Positions 18,771 to 28,750 are shown, counted from the stretch's first letter. The stretch: DNA of 64,000 nt from Cyclobacteriaceae bacterium (GCA_020832305.1 JAFIEV010000040.1:186001-250000); one strand, 5' to 3'. Made by a program: numbers and translations. Notes: a model not told the origin generated them from the letters alone.

Positions 18771-20825
18771 TTGGCATTATCAGGCAAAAACATAGCGACA
18801 ATTAGTGTAGTATTCAGCGCAATCAGCTGGATGATCATGCTTGCTTCAAGTCTGCTCATACAGTTTGAAAAGGTGAATATGGTACAAAACGGACTTCCCA
18901 TTTTTGTGCCTTATGTGTTTTACATCTTCTTTGTACTGTTGCTTTACGTCTTTTACAGGGCACAGGTACTTTCTGCTGATGGCATCAATGTAATTGATTT
19001 GCTTTGGAGGGTATTTGTTACCGGTCTGGTCGCTACCTTATTATCACTGTTGGCCAGGTATTTTCTCATGGCCCTCGAGGGTAGTCAGCATGCTAATAAT
19101 CCGTACTTTCTCATTATTATTTTTGAAGTACACCTTGGCTTGGCCACTGCCTATCTCATATCCATATTTGTGGTCTGGAAACGCCTGGTATTATATCAAA
19201 AAAACAGAAAACTCTTACGAATCTGGCAATTTTTTGAAACTTCCTTCTTTTTCAGCTTCCTCTTTTTCTTCTTTCATAAAGGCTATTTTGATATTTCATT
19301 TAATCTAATTCTGGGGTTTTTTGCCATTATGTCATTTGTACTCTCAGCTAATCTCAAATGGGTAGCCTACTTAAATTACAGACAGAAATGGAACAGCATT
19401 CTCCTATTATTGCTCATAGCATTTTACATATTGTATTTTCTTCGCACCATTCACGATTTACCAGGATTTATTGCGGCCACCTACGATATGACTCAAAATA
19501 TAACCTTACTGGCTTTATTCGCATTCACATTTGTATATAGTGTATTTTCTATGCTGGTACTGCTGTTTAACCTGCCAACCTCATCGGTTTTCGAGCAAAA
19601 ATTTGAAGAAGTTATCAATTTTCAAAGATTGAGCCAATCCAGAAATACGGGTCATGACGAAAAACAGGTATATGACATATTACTTGAAAGTTCAGTAAGT
19701 GCCGTGATGGCCAACGGAGCCTGGCTGGAGGTGTATAACGATGAAGATGCTCCGATGGTTTTATACCACAAAATCAGTCCAAAAAGGAGGCTTGAAATAC
19801 TGGAAAAGCTACAAAAGGCCAAAATCAAGAAATTGCGCAGCTCCGATCCGGTAAAAGATATGCAAACCCGGAGGTTTATGGCCAATATTAATGACCTGGA
19901 ATACAGATCTATTCTTGCTTTCCCTCTTTATGTCCAAAATAGAGAACTGGGCATGCTATATCTTTTAAAAGATCTTTATGATGGTTTTAACAAAGAAATG
20001 ATAGAAATCATTAGAACCTTCGCCAATCAGGCCAGCATTTCAGTTGAAAATTTCAAGCTACTTAAAGAAGCCATAGATAATGAACGTTATAAAGAGCAAT
20101 TGAAAATCGCTAAAAGCTTTCAGAAAATTTTATTGCCGGAAAATCTTGATCGTTTTGATGATTTTGAAATCGCTGCCTATTCTAAAGCCGCCGCAGAAGT
20201 GGGAGGAGATTTTTACGATTCATATAAATCAGATGACGATAGAATAGCTCTTACCATTGGTGACGTGTCAGGTAAAGGAACTTCTGCCGCTTTTTCAATG
20301 TCTCAAATGAAGGCCATATTCCAAAGCCTTAATATGATTGATCTTCCGCTACATGAATTTACCAATAAAACCAATCTGGCCCTCGGCAAATGTCTGGAGA
20401 GAACCCTCTTTATCACAGCTATCTTTCTGAGAATTTATAAAAGTATCAAAACCATAGAATACTCCCGCGCCGGGCATTGTCCACTGTTATATTATACCGC
20501 TCATGATAATATGGCAAACTATCTGGAACTGCCCGGGATGGGGCTGGGGGTTTTAAGAGATGTAAGATATGAAAATCATATTCAGGTGGGCAATATTCTT
20601 TATCGAAAAGGTGATATTCTCGTAATGTATACCGATGGTATTATTGAAGCCAGAAATGAAAGCAATGAAGAATATGGGTATGATCGTTTAAAAAAAATTA
20701 TTGAATCATCTGCCACTGAAACCTGTGAGGAAATTGAAAATAGTATTGTCAAATCTGTCTTTAATTTTTGTGGTGCCAGAACACCTGATGACGATTTTAC
20801 ATTGGTTATTATAAAATTTAAATAG
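18771..20825 (+). CDS. membrane GAF-domain PP2C (SpoIIE) serine phosphatase
   Basis: 684 residues from a TTG; the frame is closed 12 nt upstream and no earlier ATG exists. About seven hydrophobic segments fill residues 1-260, a GAF-like domain spans about 295-435, and the SpoIIE/RsbU-type phosphatase domain spans about 445-684 with EVGGDFYDSY, IGDVSGKGTSAAFSMSQ, YTDGIIEARN and DDDFTLVIIKF, so all metal-binding aspartates are present. It should dephosphorylate the STAS antagonist encoded 39 nt downstream. A possible -7 box TAATTTTG lies at 18693-18700. Together with the next two genes it is a complete partner-switching module; the membrane and GAF parts would sense the signal. A 6-bp inverted repeat TACTGG/CCAGTA (20826-20848) lies just after the stop. 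Confidence 0.9.
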   Translation: MALSGKNIATISVVFSAISWMIMLASSLLIQFEKVNMVQNGLPIFVPYVFYIFFVLLLYVFYRAQVLSADGINVIDLLWRVFVTGLVATLLSLLARYFLMALEGSQHANNPYFLIIIFEVHLGLATAYLISIFVVWKRLVLYQKNRKLLRIWQFFETSFFFSFLFFFFHKGYFDISFNLILGFFAIMSFVLSANLKWVAYLNYRQKWNSILLLLLIAFYILYFLRTIHDLPGFIAATYDMTQNITLLALFAFTFVYSVFSMLVLLFNLPTSSVFEQKFEEVINFQRLSQSRNTGHDEKQVYDILLESSVSAVMANGAWLEVYNDEDAPMVLYHKISPKRRLEILEKLQKAKIKKLRSSDPVKDMQTRRFMANINDLEYRSILAFPLYVQNRELGMLYLLKDLYDGFNKEMIEIIRTFANQASISVENFKLLKEAIDNERYKEQLKIAKSFQKILLPENLDRFDDFEIAAYSKAAAEVGGDFYDSYKSDDDRIALTIGDVSGKGTSAAFSMSQMKAIFQSLNMIDLPLHEFTNKTNLALGKCLERTLFITAIFLRIYKSIKTIEYSRAGHCPLLYYTAHDNMANYLELPGMGLGVLRDVRYENHIQVGNILYRKGDILVMYTDGIIEARNESNEEYGYDRLKKIIESSATETCEEIENSIVKSVFNFCGARTPDDDFTLVIIKFK

Positions 20826-20864
20826 TACTGGCTAACTAAATACCAGTAAACACGTAAAAAAGAT

Positions 20865-21215
20865 ATGATTGATATTAAAAACGAGTTAGAAGAAGAGGGT
20901 GTATACCTTATTAAGGTTAGCGGTGAAGTAGATGCAAGTTCTTCTATTTTTCTGGATCAATCGATCGGAGAAGCAGTTGAAAAATATGATAAAATACTGA
21001 TCGATTGCGAAAAAATAGAATATATCTCATCTGCGGGTTTGGGCGTATTTATGTCATATATTAATGAATTGGAAGAGAAAAAAATCGGACTTGTGTTATA
21101 TGGTCTTAGCGATAAGGTGCTGCATGTTTTTCAAATATTAGGCCTCGATAAATTGCTTAAACTTGTTGATACAAAATCCGAAGCAAAAGAGTTTTTAAAT
21201 GGAATATCGCTTTAA
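20865..21215 (+). CDS. STAS-domain anti-sigma-factor antagonist (RsbV/SpoIIAA-like)
   Basis: 116 residues, the size of a single STAS domain. The helix-capping motif reads EYISSAGLGVF, with Ser56 aligned to the serine that is phosphorylated in SpoIIAA. In the unphosphorylated state such proteins bind the cognate HATPase kinase and free its client. It sits between the PP2C phosphatase and the kinase, and its 3' end overlaps the kinase gene by 17 nt, so the two should be made in fixed ratio. No sigma factor lies nearby, so the client is unknown. Confidence 0.92.
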   Translation: MIDIKNELEEEGVYLIKVSGEVDASSSIFLDQSIGEAVEKYDKILIDCEKIEYISSAGLGVFMSYINELEEKKIGLVLYGLSDKVLHVFQILGLDKLLKLVDTKSEAKEFLNGISL

Positions 21216-21612
21216 GGTTCCTTGTAATAAGAAAAAACTGGTAGAAATCAGAGACTTTATCAATAAAGTTCTTGAAGATTTCGGCATTCCCGAAATTGAA
21301 AAAAATTCTATGGTTCTGGCAGTCGATGAAGTTTGCGCTAATCTTATGATCCACTCCCATAATTGCAACCCAGACGAAAGCCTCGAACTTACCGTTAAAA
21401 CCTTTAAAGATAAAATAATTTTCGAAATCATAGACCGTGGCATTGGATTCAATATAGGTGAATATCAGGAACCTTCCATTTACGACATCATACGCGAAAA
21501 GAAAAAGGGAGGCATAGGCCTTATGTTAGTCCGGCGTATTATGGACGAGGTTAAATTTGAACAAGGTGCCCACCAAAATGTATACAGGCTTACCAAAAAA
21601 TGCTCCTGTTAA
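21199..21612 (+). CDS. RsbW-like anti-sigma serine kinase (HATPase)
   Basis: 137 residues. A GHKL ATPase of the SpoIIAB/RsbW type with the N box in LAVDEVCANLMIHSHN, the G1 box in IIDRGIGFN and a G2-like GGIGLMLVRRIMDEV. Such kinases phosphorylate the STAS antagonist and, when not bound to it, hold a sigma factor or another partner. The start ATG lies inside the 3' end of the STAS gene. The client is not encoded here. After the stop, about 70 nt separate it from the chaperone operon. Confidence 0.92.
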   Translation: MEYRFKVPCNKKKLVEIRDFINKVLEDFGIPEIEKNSMVLAVDEVCANLMIHSHNCNPDESLELTVKTFKDKIIFEIIDRGIGFNIGEYQEPSIYDIIREKKKGGIGLMLVRRIMDEVKFEQGAHQNVYRLTKKCSC

Positions 21613-21681
21613 TAATTTTTATTTCTCTCTTAATGCTCAATTTCCTTATTTTGCTTTCTATAACCATCATAAATCCCTAAA

Positions 21682-23898
21682 ATGTTGATGCGTGCAGAAA
21701 AAATTACGCTCTGGATAACCATTGGACTTTTATGCTTTCAATCAGCCTTTTCACAAAAACAAATGCCTGCTGATGATGCCATCCTTTTTAAAGCCGGAAA
21801 TGAAAATGTTACTGTAGGTGAATTCAGATATGTTTATGAAAAAAACAACTTACAAAACGACAGTCTATACCTGAAACCCGATCTAGACACCTACCTGAAC
21901 TTGTACATTCATTTTAAATTAAAGGTTATGGAGGCCAAAGCAATGGGTATGGATACAATCCCAGCCTTTATCCAGGAATTTGAAACCTACAGAAAACAGC
22001 TGGCACGTCCTTATCTCACTGAAACGAAAGTTAGCGAAGACCTTATAAAAGAAGCTTATGAAAGAATGCTGTATCAGATAGATGCCAGTCACATTCTTAT
22101 ACAAATCAAAGATGCATCTGATACCCTGGAAGCCTATCACTTAATTAATGAAATTAAACGAAGGGCCATGCAAGGTGAAAATTTTGAAACCCTTGCCAGA
22201 CAGTATTCACAGGACCCTTCAGCAAGTCAAAACGGAGGTAGATTAGGGTATTTTTCGGCTTTCCAAATGGTTTATCCATTTGAATCTGCCGCTTTCAAAA
22301 CCAATGTAAACAACATATCGGAAATCATTAAAACCCGGTTTGGGTACCATATCCTCAAAGTACACGACAAAAGGCCTAACCCTGGTCAGGTACAGGTGGC
22401 TCATATTTATCTCAGACAGGGCAACGACCCTTCGGCTGAGGCAGTTATTGAAAAAAAAGCAAGACAAATTTTTGAAAAACTAAGCTCGGGTGATTCATGG
22501 GATGCCATATGCCTGCAATTTTCAGAAGACCAGCGCACCAAAAACCAGGGTGGTGTTTTACCTTTTTTTGGTACAGGAGAAATGCCTCAGCCCTTTGAAG
22601 ATGCAGCCATGCAATTGACAAGCCCCGGAGAAATAAGTCAGCCCTTTAATACCCAGTACGGTTGGCATATTCTTAAGCTGATTTCAAAAAAACCAGTTGA
22701 TACCTTCGAAAACCTTCGGGAAACCCTTGTTCAACAAGTTTCACGAGATACCAGGGCACAACAAGGTAAAAGACATAGCATTGAAAACCTAAAGAAGGAA
22801 TACGGTTTCAGGGTAGATGAAAATCTGAAAAATTTATTCAGAAATCTGGCCGACACTACCCTTTCAGAAGGCAAATGGCAATGGAATTCACAATCTGATA
22901 ATAAACTGGAAATATTTATGCGCATTGGTGATCAAACTTTATCTGCGTATGACTTTGCCACTTTCATTGAAAAAAATCAAAGAAAACGTGCCGGCCTGAG
23001 CCCTCAACAATATTTTGACAATTTATATGAGCGATTCGAAGAAGAAACAATACTCAGCTATGAGGAAAAAATGCTGGAAGTTAATCACAAAGATTACAAA
23101 TATCTTATTCAGGAATACAAAAACGGACTTCTCCTCTTTGATGTAATGGAAAAAATGGTTTGGGGCAAATCTATGGCAGATACCACCGGACTTAAGCAAT
23201 TCTATGAAGATCATAAAAATAATTACCGCTGGAATACACGTGCCAGGGCTCGTATTTTTCATGCTGCTGAGCCGGAAATTATCGATGAAATTGAAGAAAA
23301 ATTAAAGCTCGGAGATGAAATCAATTTGATTGATCTGAAAATTGATGGTTATAAAATCGATGATTTAGGCAGCGTAATTGATACTCTTATCAGTTTAAGG
23401 CAAAAAGTGGACGATATTTCGTTAATAATTGCCGGAAATGTTCATTCTTCGGAAAGCATCAGATATCTTCAACAAAAAATTGACAGTCTCAGATTATATG
23501 ATGTTGTCTTTGAAGTTAGTCTCGATGAGAATAATAAAAATTCATTAAGTGTATCGGGTAAAAGTAAATCAATAAAAGCATTCGAGCATTTTTATAACCG
23601 TACTTCGGCATTAACTTTGCACGCAAGTGAAGGGGTATATGAAAAGGAAGTCTCAGAATGGCCCGGTCATGCTCCCTGGCAAGAAGGTTTATATAGATTT
23701 ATTGAAAATGATCGTTATTACCTGGTAATCGTTGATACAATTGAACCACCAACAAACAAAAGGCTTAATGAGGCCAGAGGCAGGGTGATTTCAGATTATC
23801 AACAATTTCTTGAAAACCGTTGGCTTAAAGAATTAAAACAAAAATATACAGTGAAAATCAATAAACGCACTGTGTCTAAAATGTATAAAAAGATTTGA
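21682..23898 (+). CDS. periplasmic peptidyl-prolyl isomerase with two parvulin domains
   Basis: 738 residues with a signal peptide (about 1-25, ending SAFSQ). Two tandem PpiC/parvulin rotamase domains are seen at about 133-235 (DASHILIQIKD to FGYHILKVHDK) and about 238-335 (VQVAHIYLRQ to YGWHILKLISK). The C-terminal 400 residues are a helical chaperone-like region with no second catalytic motif that I recognise. It most likely folds outer-membrane or secreted proteins in the periplasm. It is the first of three related genes; its TGA overlaps the TTG start of the next. Confidence 0.88.
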   Translation: MLMRAEKITLWITIGLLCFQSAFSQKQMPADDAILFKAGNENVTVGEFRYVYEKNNLQNDSLYLKPDLDTYLNLYIHFKLKVMEAKAMGMDTIPAFIQEFETYRKQLARPYLTETKVSEDLIKEAYERMLYQIDASHILIQIKDASDTLEAYHLINEIKRRAMQGENFETLARQYSQDPSASQNGGRLGYFSAFQMVYPFESAAFKTNVNNISEIIKTRFGYHILKVHDKRPNPGQVQVAHIYLRQGNDPSAEAVIEKKARQIFEKLSSGDSWDAICLQFSEDQRTKNQGGVLPFFGTGEMPQPFEDAAMQLTSPGEISQPFNTQYGWHILKLISKKPVDTFENLRETLVQQVSRDTRAQQGKRHSIENLKKEYGFRVDENLKNLFRNLADTTLSEGKWQWNSQSDNKLEIFMRIGDQTLSAYDFATFIEKNQRKRAGLSPQQYFDNLYERFEEETILSYEEKMLEVNHKDYKYLIQEYKNGLLLFDVMEKMVWGKSMADTTGLKQFYEDHKNNYRWNTRARARIFHAAEPEIIDEIEEKLKLGDEINLIDLKIDGYKIDDLGSVIDTLISLRQKVDDISLIIAGNVHSSESIRYLQQKIDSLRLYDVVFEVSLDENNKNSLSVSGKSKSIKAFEHFYNRTSALTLHASEGVYEKEVSEWPGHAPWQEGLYRFIENDRYYLVIVDTIEPPTNKRLNEARGRVISDYQQFLENRWLKELKQKYTVKINKRTVSKMYKKI

Positions 23899-24773
23899 AA
23901 ACCTCAATCGCAACTTTTTTATGTATTGGCATTCTTGTGAGTGCCTGCGATATGTTAACCTTGCAACGCAAACTACCAGAGTCTGAGGGAGAAAAACCCA
24001 TAGCCCGGGTACAAAACTTCTATTTGTATTACAAAGATATAGATGGTTTAATTCCTGACGGCATAAGTGAAACAGATAGTGTTCAGCTGGTAAATCGACA
24101 CATCAAAAACTGGATTAAAAAGCATTTGATGATTGCAGAAGCAGAAAACTCTCTTAACCTGAATGAATCTGAACTAAACAGAAAAGTGCTGGATTACAAA
24201 TATGCTCTAATTGTACATGAATTTGAAAAAGTGTACATCAACCGGCAAATCGATTACATGATCCCATTTGAAGAGATTAAGCAATATTATGAGGAAAATA
24301 TCGAAAATTTTGAGTTAAAGCAAAATATTATCCGGTGCAACTATATAAAGTTATCCAATGAATCGCCGAGGTTTAGTCGCTTTCGCCAACTTATTCGATC
24401 AGAAAAACCAGAAGACAAAGAAGAGCTTAAGGCTTACAGCATTCAGTTTGCAAACAAAGTCCACCTCGATGATTCAACCTGGCTGCATTTTGATGAATTA
24501 ATTGCAGGAACACCCTTTCTGGATGTACCCAATAAGGTTGATTTTCTTAGAAGAAATAAATTTGCAGAAGCAAATGATGGTGAATCAACGCATTTCTTAA
24601 AGGTAATCGAATACCGGATATCGAAACAAACCTCTCCATTGGAGTTTGTGGTTGATGACATTGAAAAAATATTAATCAATAAAAGGAAAGTTAAACTGGC
24701 AAACACCCTTGAAAGAGAAATTTATGAAAAAGCAGAAAGAAACAAGAGTTTTCAGATATATCAGCCTGATTAG
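23895..24773 (+). CDS. SurA-like chaperone lipoprotein without rotamase domain
   Basis: 292 residues from a TTG that overlaps the preceding TGA (TTGA). The N-terminus has a good lipobox, LVSAC, at about residue 18, so it is a lipoprotein. The helical region HIKNWIKKHLMIAEAENSL resembles the SurA/PpiD N-terminal chaperone fold, and the middle (IPFEEIKQYYEENIENFELKQNIIRCNYIKL) resembles the linker before a parvulin domain, but the parvulin signature itself is missing. It probably acts with its two neighbours as a chaperone. Its 3' end overlaps the next gene by 50 nt. Confidence 0.75.
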   Translation: MKTSIATFLCIGILVSACDMLTLQRKLPESEGEKPIARVQNFYLYYKDIDGLIPDGISETDSVQLVNRHIKNWIKKHLMIAEAENSLNLNESELNRKVLDYKYALIVHEFEKVYINRQIDYMIPFEEIKQYYEENIENFELKQNIIRCNYIKLSNESPRFSRFRQLIRSEKPEDKEELKAYSIQFANKVHLDDSTWLHFDELIAGTPFLDVPNKVDFLRRNKFAEANDGESTHFLKVIEYRISKQTSPLEFVVDDIEKILINKRKVKLANTLEREIYEKAERNKSFQIYQPD

Positions 24774-26121
24774 TTGTCTGCTGGCATGCTTGTGGATGAT
24801 GCCTGAATTAAAGGCGCAGGAAGAAACTGCGCTGGCGCCTGCCACTCAACAGCCCAGAGGGACTGTAGTAGATAAAATTATCGCCAAAGTAGACAATTAT
24901 ATCATATTAAAATCTGAACTGGAAAGGCAGTATCTCGATGTATTGTCGAGGCAAGAATATCTCGGCCCCAATGGAAGATGTACCATTCTGGAAAGTATGG
25001 TGGTGAGTAAACTCATGGCCGCCAAAGCAGAAATAGACTCAGTAGTAGTGGAAGAAGATATGGTTCAGAGAGACTTGAATATGCGCTTGAATATGATGAT
25101 ACAGCGCTTTGGTTCTGAAGAAATGATCGAAGAATATTATAAAAAATCCTTAGCTGAATTTAAAGATGAATTATATGACCAGATCAAAGAACAACTGGTT
25201 GTACAAACCATGCAGCAGACTATAGTTGAGGGAATTAAAGTAACACCCAGCGAGGTGAAGCGATTTTTTAAAAGCATACCGAAAGACAGCTTGCCCTATT
25301 TTTCCACTGAAGTTACTTTAGGTCAGATTGTTAAAAAGCCAGGGGTAAGTGAAGAGGAAAAAGAATCCATTCGAAATACATTGCTAAAAGTGCGTACGCA
25401 GATTATAAATGGTGAAACAACTTTCGAAGAAATGGCAAGACAGTATTCCGAAGATCCCTCTGGCCCGAGGGGTGGTTTTTTAGGCTGGTCAAAACGCGGC
25501 GATATGGTATCTGAATTTGAAGCTGCTGCTATGAGAATGAAAGATGGCGAAATCTCTATGCCAGTAGAAACAGAGTTTGGCTTTCACTTGGTTCAACTTC
25601 TTGAAAGGAGAGGAAATGAGTATAATTCCAGACATATTCTCATCAGACCTAAACATACCCAAAAAGATTTTGAGCAGGCTTATGCTTTTTTAGACAGTAT
25701 CCGTTCGCGCATACTCAGTGACAGTTTAACTTTTCAATCAGCAGCCAAACGACATTCAGACGATAAAGAAACAGCCGGAAGTGGTGGCTTTATTCTCGGA
25801 GAAACCGGAGCGCCCCGTATTGCCACATCAGATCTGGATGCAAATCTGTTCTTCACTATAGACACACTAAAAGTTGGAGACATCACCAAACCCTTGCGGT
25901 TTACCATGCCCGACGGCAAAGATGCCCTTCGCATTTTGTACTACAAGGAACGTATAAGACCGCATCAGGCAAACCTGCAGGATGACTACCAAAAAATTCA
26001 AATGGCCGCCATGCAGGCCAAAAGATCCAAGGTGCTCGATGACTGGTTTAATGAAGCCAGACTCGAAGTATTTATAGATATAGACCCTGAATACAGCCAC
26101 TGTAAAATCCTGGATGATTAA
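24724..26121 (+). CDS. SurA-like periplasmic chaperone/peptidyl-prolyl isomerase
   Basis: 465 residues from the ATG at 24724; the frame extends to a TTG at 24709, but the ATG leads straight into the signal peptide. After the signal (ending about residue 30, LKAQ) comes the chaperone core VDKIIAKVDNYIILKSELERQYLD, typical of SurA. Two parvulin domains follow: about 170-280 (TEVTLGQIVKKPG to FGFHLVQLLER) and about 283-385 (YNSRHILIRPK and GSGGFILGE). SurA escorts outer-membrane beta-barrel proteins, which fits a bacterium with SusC-type receptors and T9SS cargo. It overlaps the previous gene by 50 nt. Confidence 0.9.
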   Translation: MKKQKETRVFRYISLISCLLACLWMMPELKAQEETALAPATQQPRGTVVDKIIAKVDNYIILKSELERQYLDVLSRQEYLGPNGRCTILESMVVSKLMAAKAEIDSVVVEEDMVQRDLNMRLNMMIQRFGSEEMIEEYYKKSLAEFKDELYDQIKEQLVVQTMQQTIVEGIKVTPSEVKRFFKSIPKDSLPYFSTEVTLGQIVKKPGVSEEEKESIRNTLLKVRTQIINGETTFEEMARQYSEDPSGPRGGFLGWSKRGDMVSEFEAAAMRMKDGEISMPVETEFGFHLVQLLERRGNEYNSRHILIRPKHTQKDFEQAYAFLDSIRSRILSDSLTFQSAAKRHSDDKETAGSGGFILGETGAPRIATSDLDANLFFTIDTLKVGDITKPLRFTMPDGKDALRILYYKERIRPHQANLQDDYQKIQMAAMQAKRSKVLDDWFNEARLEVFIDIDPEYSHCKILDD

Positions 26122-26220
26122 ACAAATAAGCGGAACGCTGGTTTTTCAAATAATATACCTGGCCTTACCATGTATATCCATATTTTTTAATAGATTTTGG
26201 GGTACTTATAATTTGATGTC

Positions 26221-27186
26221 GTGAAACATTTTAATAGTGAGGTAGAAGCAGCAGAAAGTCTCTTTGAAGCGTATAATCAGCTGAAATCAGAGATAGGAAA
26301 AGTTATTATCGGTCAGGATGAAGTTGTGAAATTATTGTTGACTGCTTTGTTTTGCCAGGGCCACAGCTTGCTGGTTGGGGTTCCGGGTCTTGCCAAAACA
26401 TTGTTGATTAAAACTATTTCTGAAGCGTTGCACCTAACCTACAGCAGAATACAATTTACCCCTGACTTAATGCCTTCTGACATACTTGGGGCAGAAACAC
26501 TCGACAACCAAAGAAATTTTAAATTTATTAAAGGACCAATATTTGCAAATATCATCCTTGCTGATGAGATAAACCGTACGCCTCCCAAAACACAGGCGGC
26601 TCTGCTTGAGTGTATGCAGGAATACTCCGTAACCATAGCCGGCATTCACCATATTTTAGAAAAACCATTTTTCGTTCTTGCCACTCAAAACCCCATCGAA
26701 CAGGAAGGAACCTATCCTCTCCCTGAAGCACAGCTAGACAGGTTTATGTTCAACATCCTCCTCGACTATCCAAATTATGAGCAGGAGGTGGAAATTGTAA
26801 AACGTACTACCGTGCAGAATACCACTGAAGTGCAAAAAGTTATAAGTAAGGATGAAATTTTGCTATATCAACAGTTGGTTAAAAAAGTTCCGGTTGCTGA
26901 TAATGTAGTTGAATATGCCGTAAAACTTGTACAGAAAACCCGGCCCGGGCTACCAAAAACGCCTGAAATAAGCAATACCTATTTAGAGTGGGGAGCAGGT
27001 CCCAGGGCTTCACAATTTCTTGTTAACGGCGCCAAATGTACAGCTTTGCTTAAAGGTAAGTTTTCACCGGATATTGAAGACATTCAGGAAGTAGCCATTC
27101 CCACCCTGCGTCACAGGTTGCTGAGAAATTTTAAAGCCGAAGCTGAAGGCATTTCAGTGGATGATTTAATAAAAAAACTACTTTAA
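26221..27186 (+). CDS. MoxR family AAA+ ATPase
   Basis: 321 residues from GTG at 26221; the ATG five bases earlier runs into a stop at once. Walker A is GVPGLAKT (from about residue 53), Walker B is LADEINRTPPKTQAALLE (about 113), followed by the family's GTYPLPEAQLDRF. MoxR ATPases act as chaperones for metal-protein or complex assembly, usually beside DUF58 and von Willebrand genes. None of these partners is here: it follows the SurA-like genes and faces a histidine kinase gene whose end it overlaps by 9 nt. A TATAATTTG element (26207-26215) ends 5 nt before the GTG, which would make the mRNA nearly leaderless. Confidence 0.93.
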   Translation: MKHFNSEVEAAESLFEAYNQLKSEIGKVIIGQDEVVKLLLTALFCQGHSLLVGVPGLAKTLLIKTISEALHLTYSRIQFTPDLMPSDILGAETLDNQRNFKFIKGPIFANIILADEINRTPPKTQAALLECMQEYSVTIAGIHHILEKPFFVLATQNPIEQEGTYPLPEAQLDRFMFNILLDYPNYEQEVEIVKRTTVQNTTEVQKVISKDEILLYQQLVKKVPVADNVVEYAVKLVQKTRPGLPKTPEISNTYLEWGAGPRASQFLVNGAKCTALLKGKFSPDIEDIQEVAIPTLRHRLLRNFKAEAEGISVDDLIKKLL

Positions 27187-28677
27187 AATCGAATTTGAAT
27201 TTTTTTCAATTTCATTTAGTGTATCGCTCATGGGCAGGGCGACGGTAAAGGTGCAACCTTTACTCTTGTTATTCCTGGCCGAAATGGTTCCGTTTAGCTT
27301 TTCAATAAAATCTTTACAAATCAGCAAACCCAATCCGGCACCTTTTTCACGGGCTGTTCCCGTAGTGCTTTCACTTTTTTGTTCATCAAACATTTCAGAT
27401 ATTTTTTTCTCGCTCATTCCCACACCATTATCCGCTATGTGAATTTCACAGTATTGCTCCGATTTTGTAGCTGATATCCTTACAAACCCTCCCGAATTTG
27501 TAAACTTGATGCCGTTGCCAATTATATTCCTGAATACCGTCTGCAGCATGTTTTCATCGCTGGTAATATTGATTTCAGGCGGTATTTCGTTAATTATCAT
27601 AATATCCTTTTGGGAAGCCTGGTGTGCCATCACTTCCATAACATCTTCAATTACTTTGGTCAAATAAAAATTCCTTATAACCGGTTGAAGCCGCCCGGAC
27701 TGTGACCGTGCCCAATGAAGCAAATTGTCGAGCAAATGCAGGGATTTTTGAGATGCATTATATACTGCAAGAATGATTTCCTGCTTTTCTTCATCACTTA
27801 ATGCATCGTAATCCTTATTTAACATACTTACCAGGGTTTGAATAGCGGTGAAAGGATTTTTCAAATCATGACCAATTATCGACAACAGCTTATCTTTAGT
27901 ATGATTTAATTCATTCAGCTGCAAAAGTTGGGATTCAATTTGATGTTTTTGCTTTTGCAGTTCAGCATTTAAGCCTTGCTCATAGGCAAGTTTTTCAATA
28001 GTAAACTGGTTCTTTTGTTGCTCCAGGGCAAGGATCAACTCAGAATTTTGCCGGCTTTCCTCAATACTTTGCACTTTTGTAATCAGGCGCCGAACCAATT
28101 GAGGTATACTGATCAGGAGAATACCAAAAATGCCTAAATAAATACTTTTAAAAAGCTGACCACTCAAATCTGCCGATAGAATCTGAGTTCTGAGTACTAT
28201 ATCAACACTGTTATGCCTGAGAAAAAATACCAGATTGAAACATAGCAGGGTATATAATGTGGCAAAAATGATCATACGGCGATCATGCCGCAAAGAGGCC
28301 AGAAAAATGAGAATAAAGTAAATAAATATAGAAGCGGATGAATAAATGGCTGTTGGATAAAATAAAACCGACATAGTATAAATATGTGCAGACAGCAGGC
28401 TGATATCAATGCCAATGCTGATGAACTGTATAATTTTACCCGTCTTTTTCTTTCGTATGATTACATACATAAAAATATTGTACAAGGTAAAGGCTACCAG
28501 GGGTAAAGAAGACACCATAGCCTCTTCTCTTCTGCCGTCAAAATACAAGGCCCCAATCAGGATTATGATGGCAACTACCAAAAGCCAGCGAAAGTAATAC
28601 GCAAGTTTTTCTCCCCGCAGTGCCTCATCGTGATACAGGGCATCAAAAATGTTATCTGTTGGGTTATGGGGTTTCAT
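27178..28677 (-). CDS. membrane sensor histidine kinase
   Basis: 499 residues. Six or so hydrophobic segments occupy about 25-200 with almost no periplasmic domain, suggesting a membrane-state or intracellular signal. A coiled coil (about 205-258, Gln/Leu-rich) leads to HisKA with the phospho-acceptor His270 in SIIGHDLKNPFTAI, then HATPase_c with the N box NIIGNGIKFTNSGG, DNGVGM, and GAGLGLLICKDF. No receiver domain and no response regulator gene is adjacent, so it is an orphan in this window. Its 3' end overlaps the convergent moxR by 9 nt. Confidence 0.92.
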   Translation of the reverse strand: MKPHNPTDNIFDALYHDEALRGEKLAYYFRWLLVVAIIILIGALYFDGRREEAMVSSLPLVAFTLYNIFMYVIIRKKKTGKIIQFISIGIDISLLSAHIYTMSVLFYPTAIYSSASIFIYFILIFLASLRHDRRMIIFATLYTLLCFNLVFFLRHNSVDIVLRTQILSADLSGQLFKSIYLGIFGILLISIPQLVRRLITKVQSIEESRQNSELILALEQQKNQFTIEKLAYEQGLNAELQKQKHQIESQLLQLNELNHTKDKLLSIIGHDLKNPFTAIQTLVSMLNKDYDALSDEEKQEIILAVYNASQKSLHLLDNLLHWARSQSGRLQPVIRNFYLTKVIEDVMEVMAHQASQKDIMIINEIPPEINITSDENMLQTVFRNIIGNGIKFTNSGGFVRISATKSEQYCEIHIADNGVGMSEKKISEMFDEQKSESTTGTAREKGAGLGLLICKDFIEKLNGTISARNNKSKGCTFTVALPMSDTLNEIEKNSNSILK

Positions 28678-28750
28678 ATAGCCATCAATTCCTCTTGAAA
28701 TTAAAAACTAAAAAATGCATTGGCATTAAAAGTACATTTTTCACATGCTA

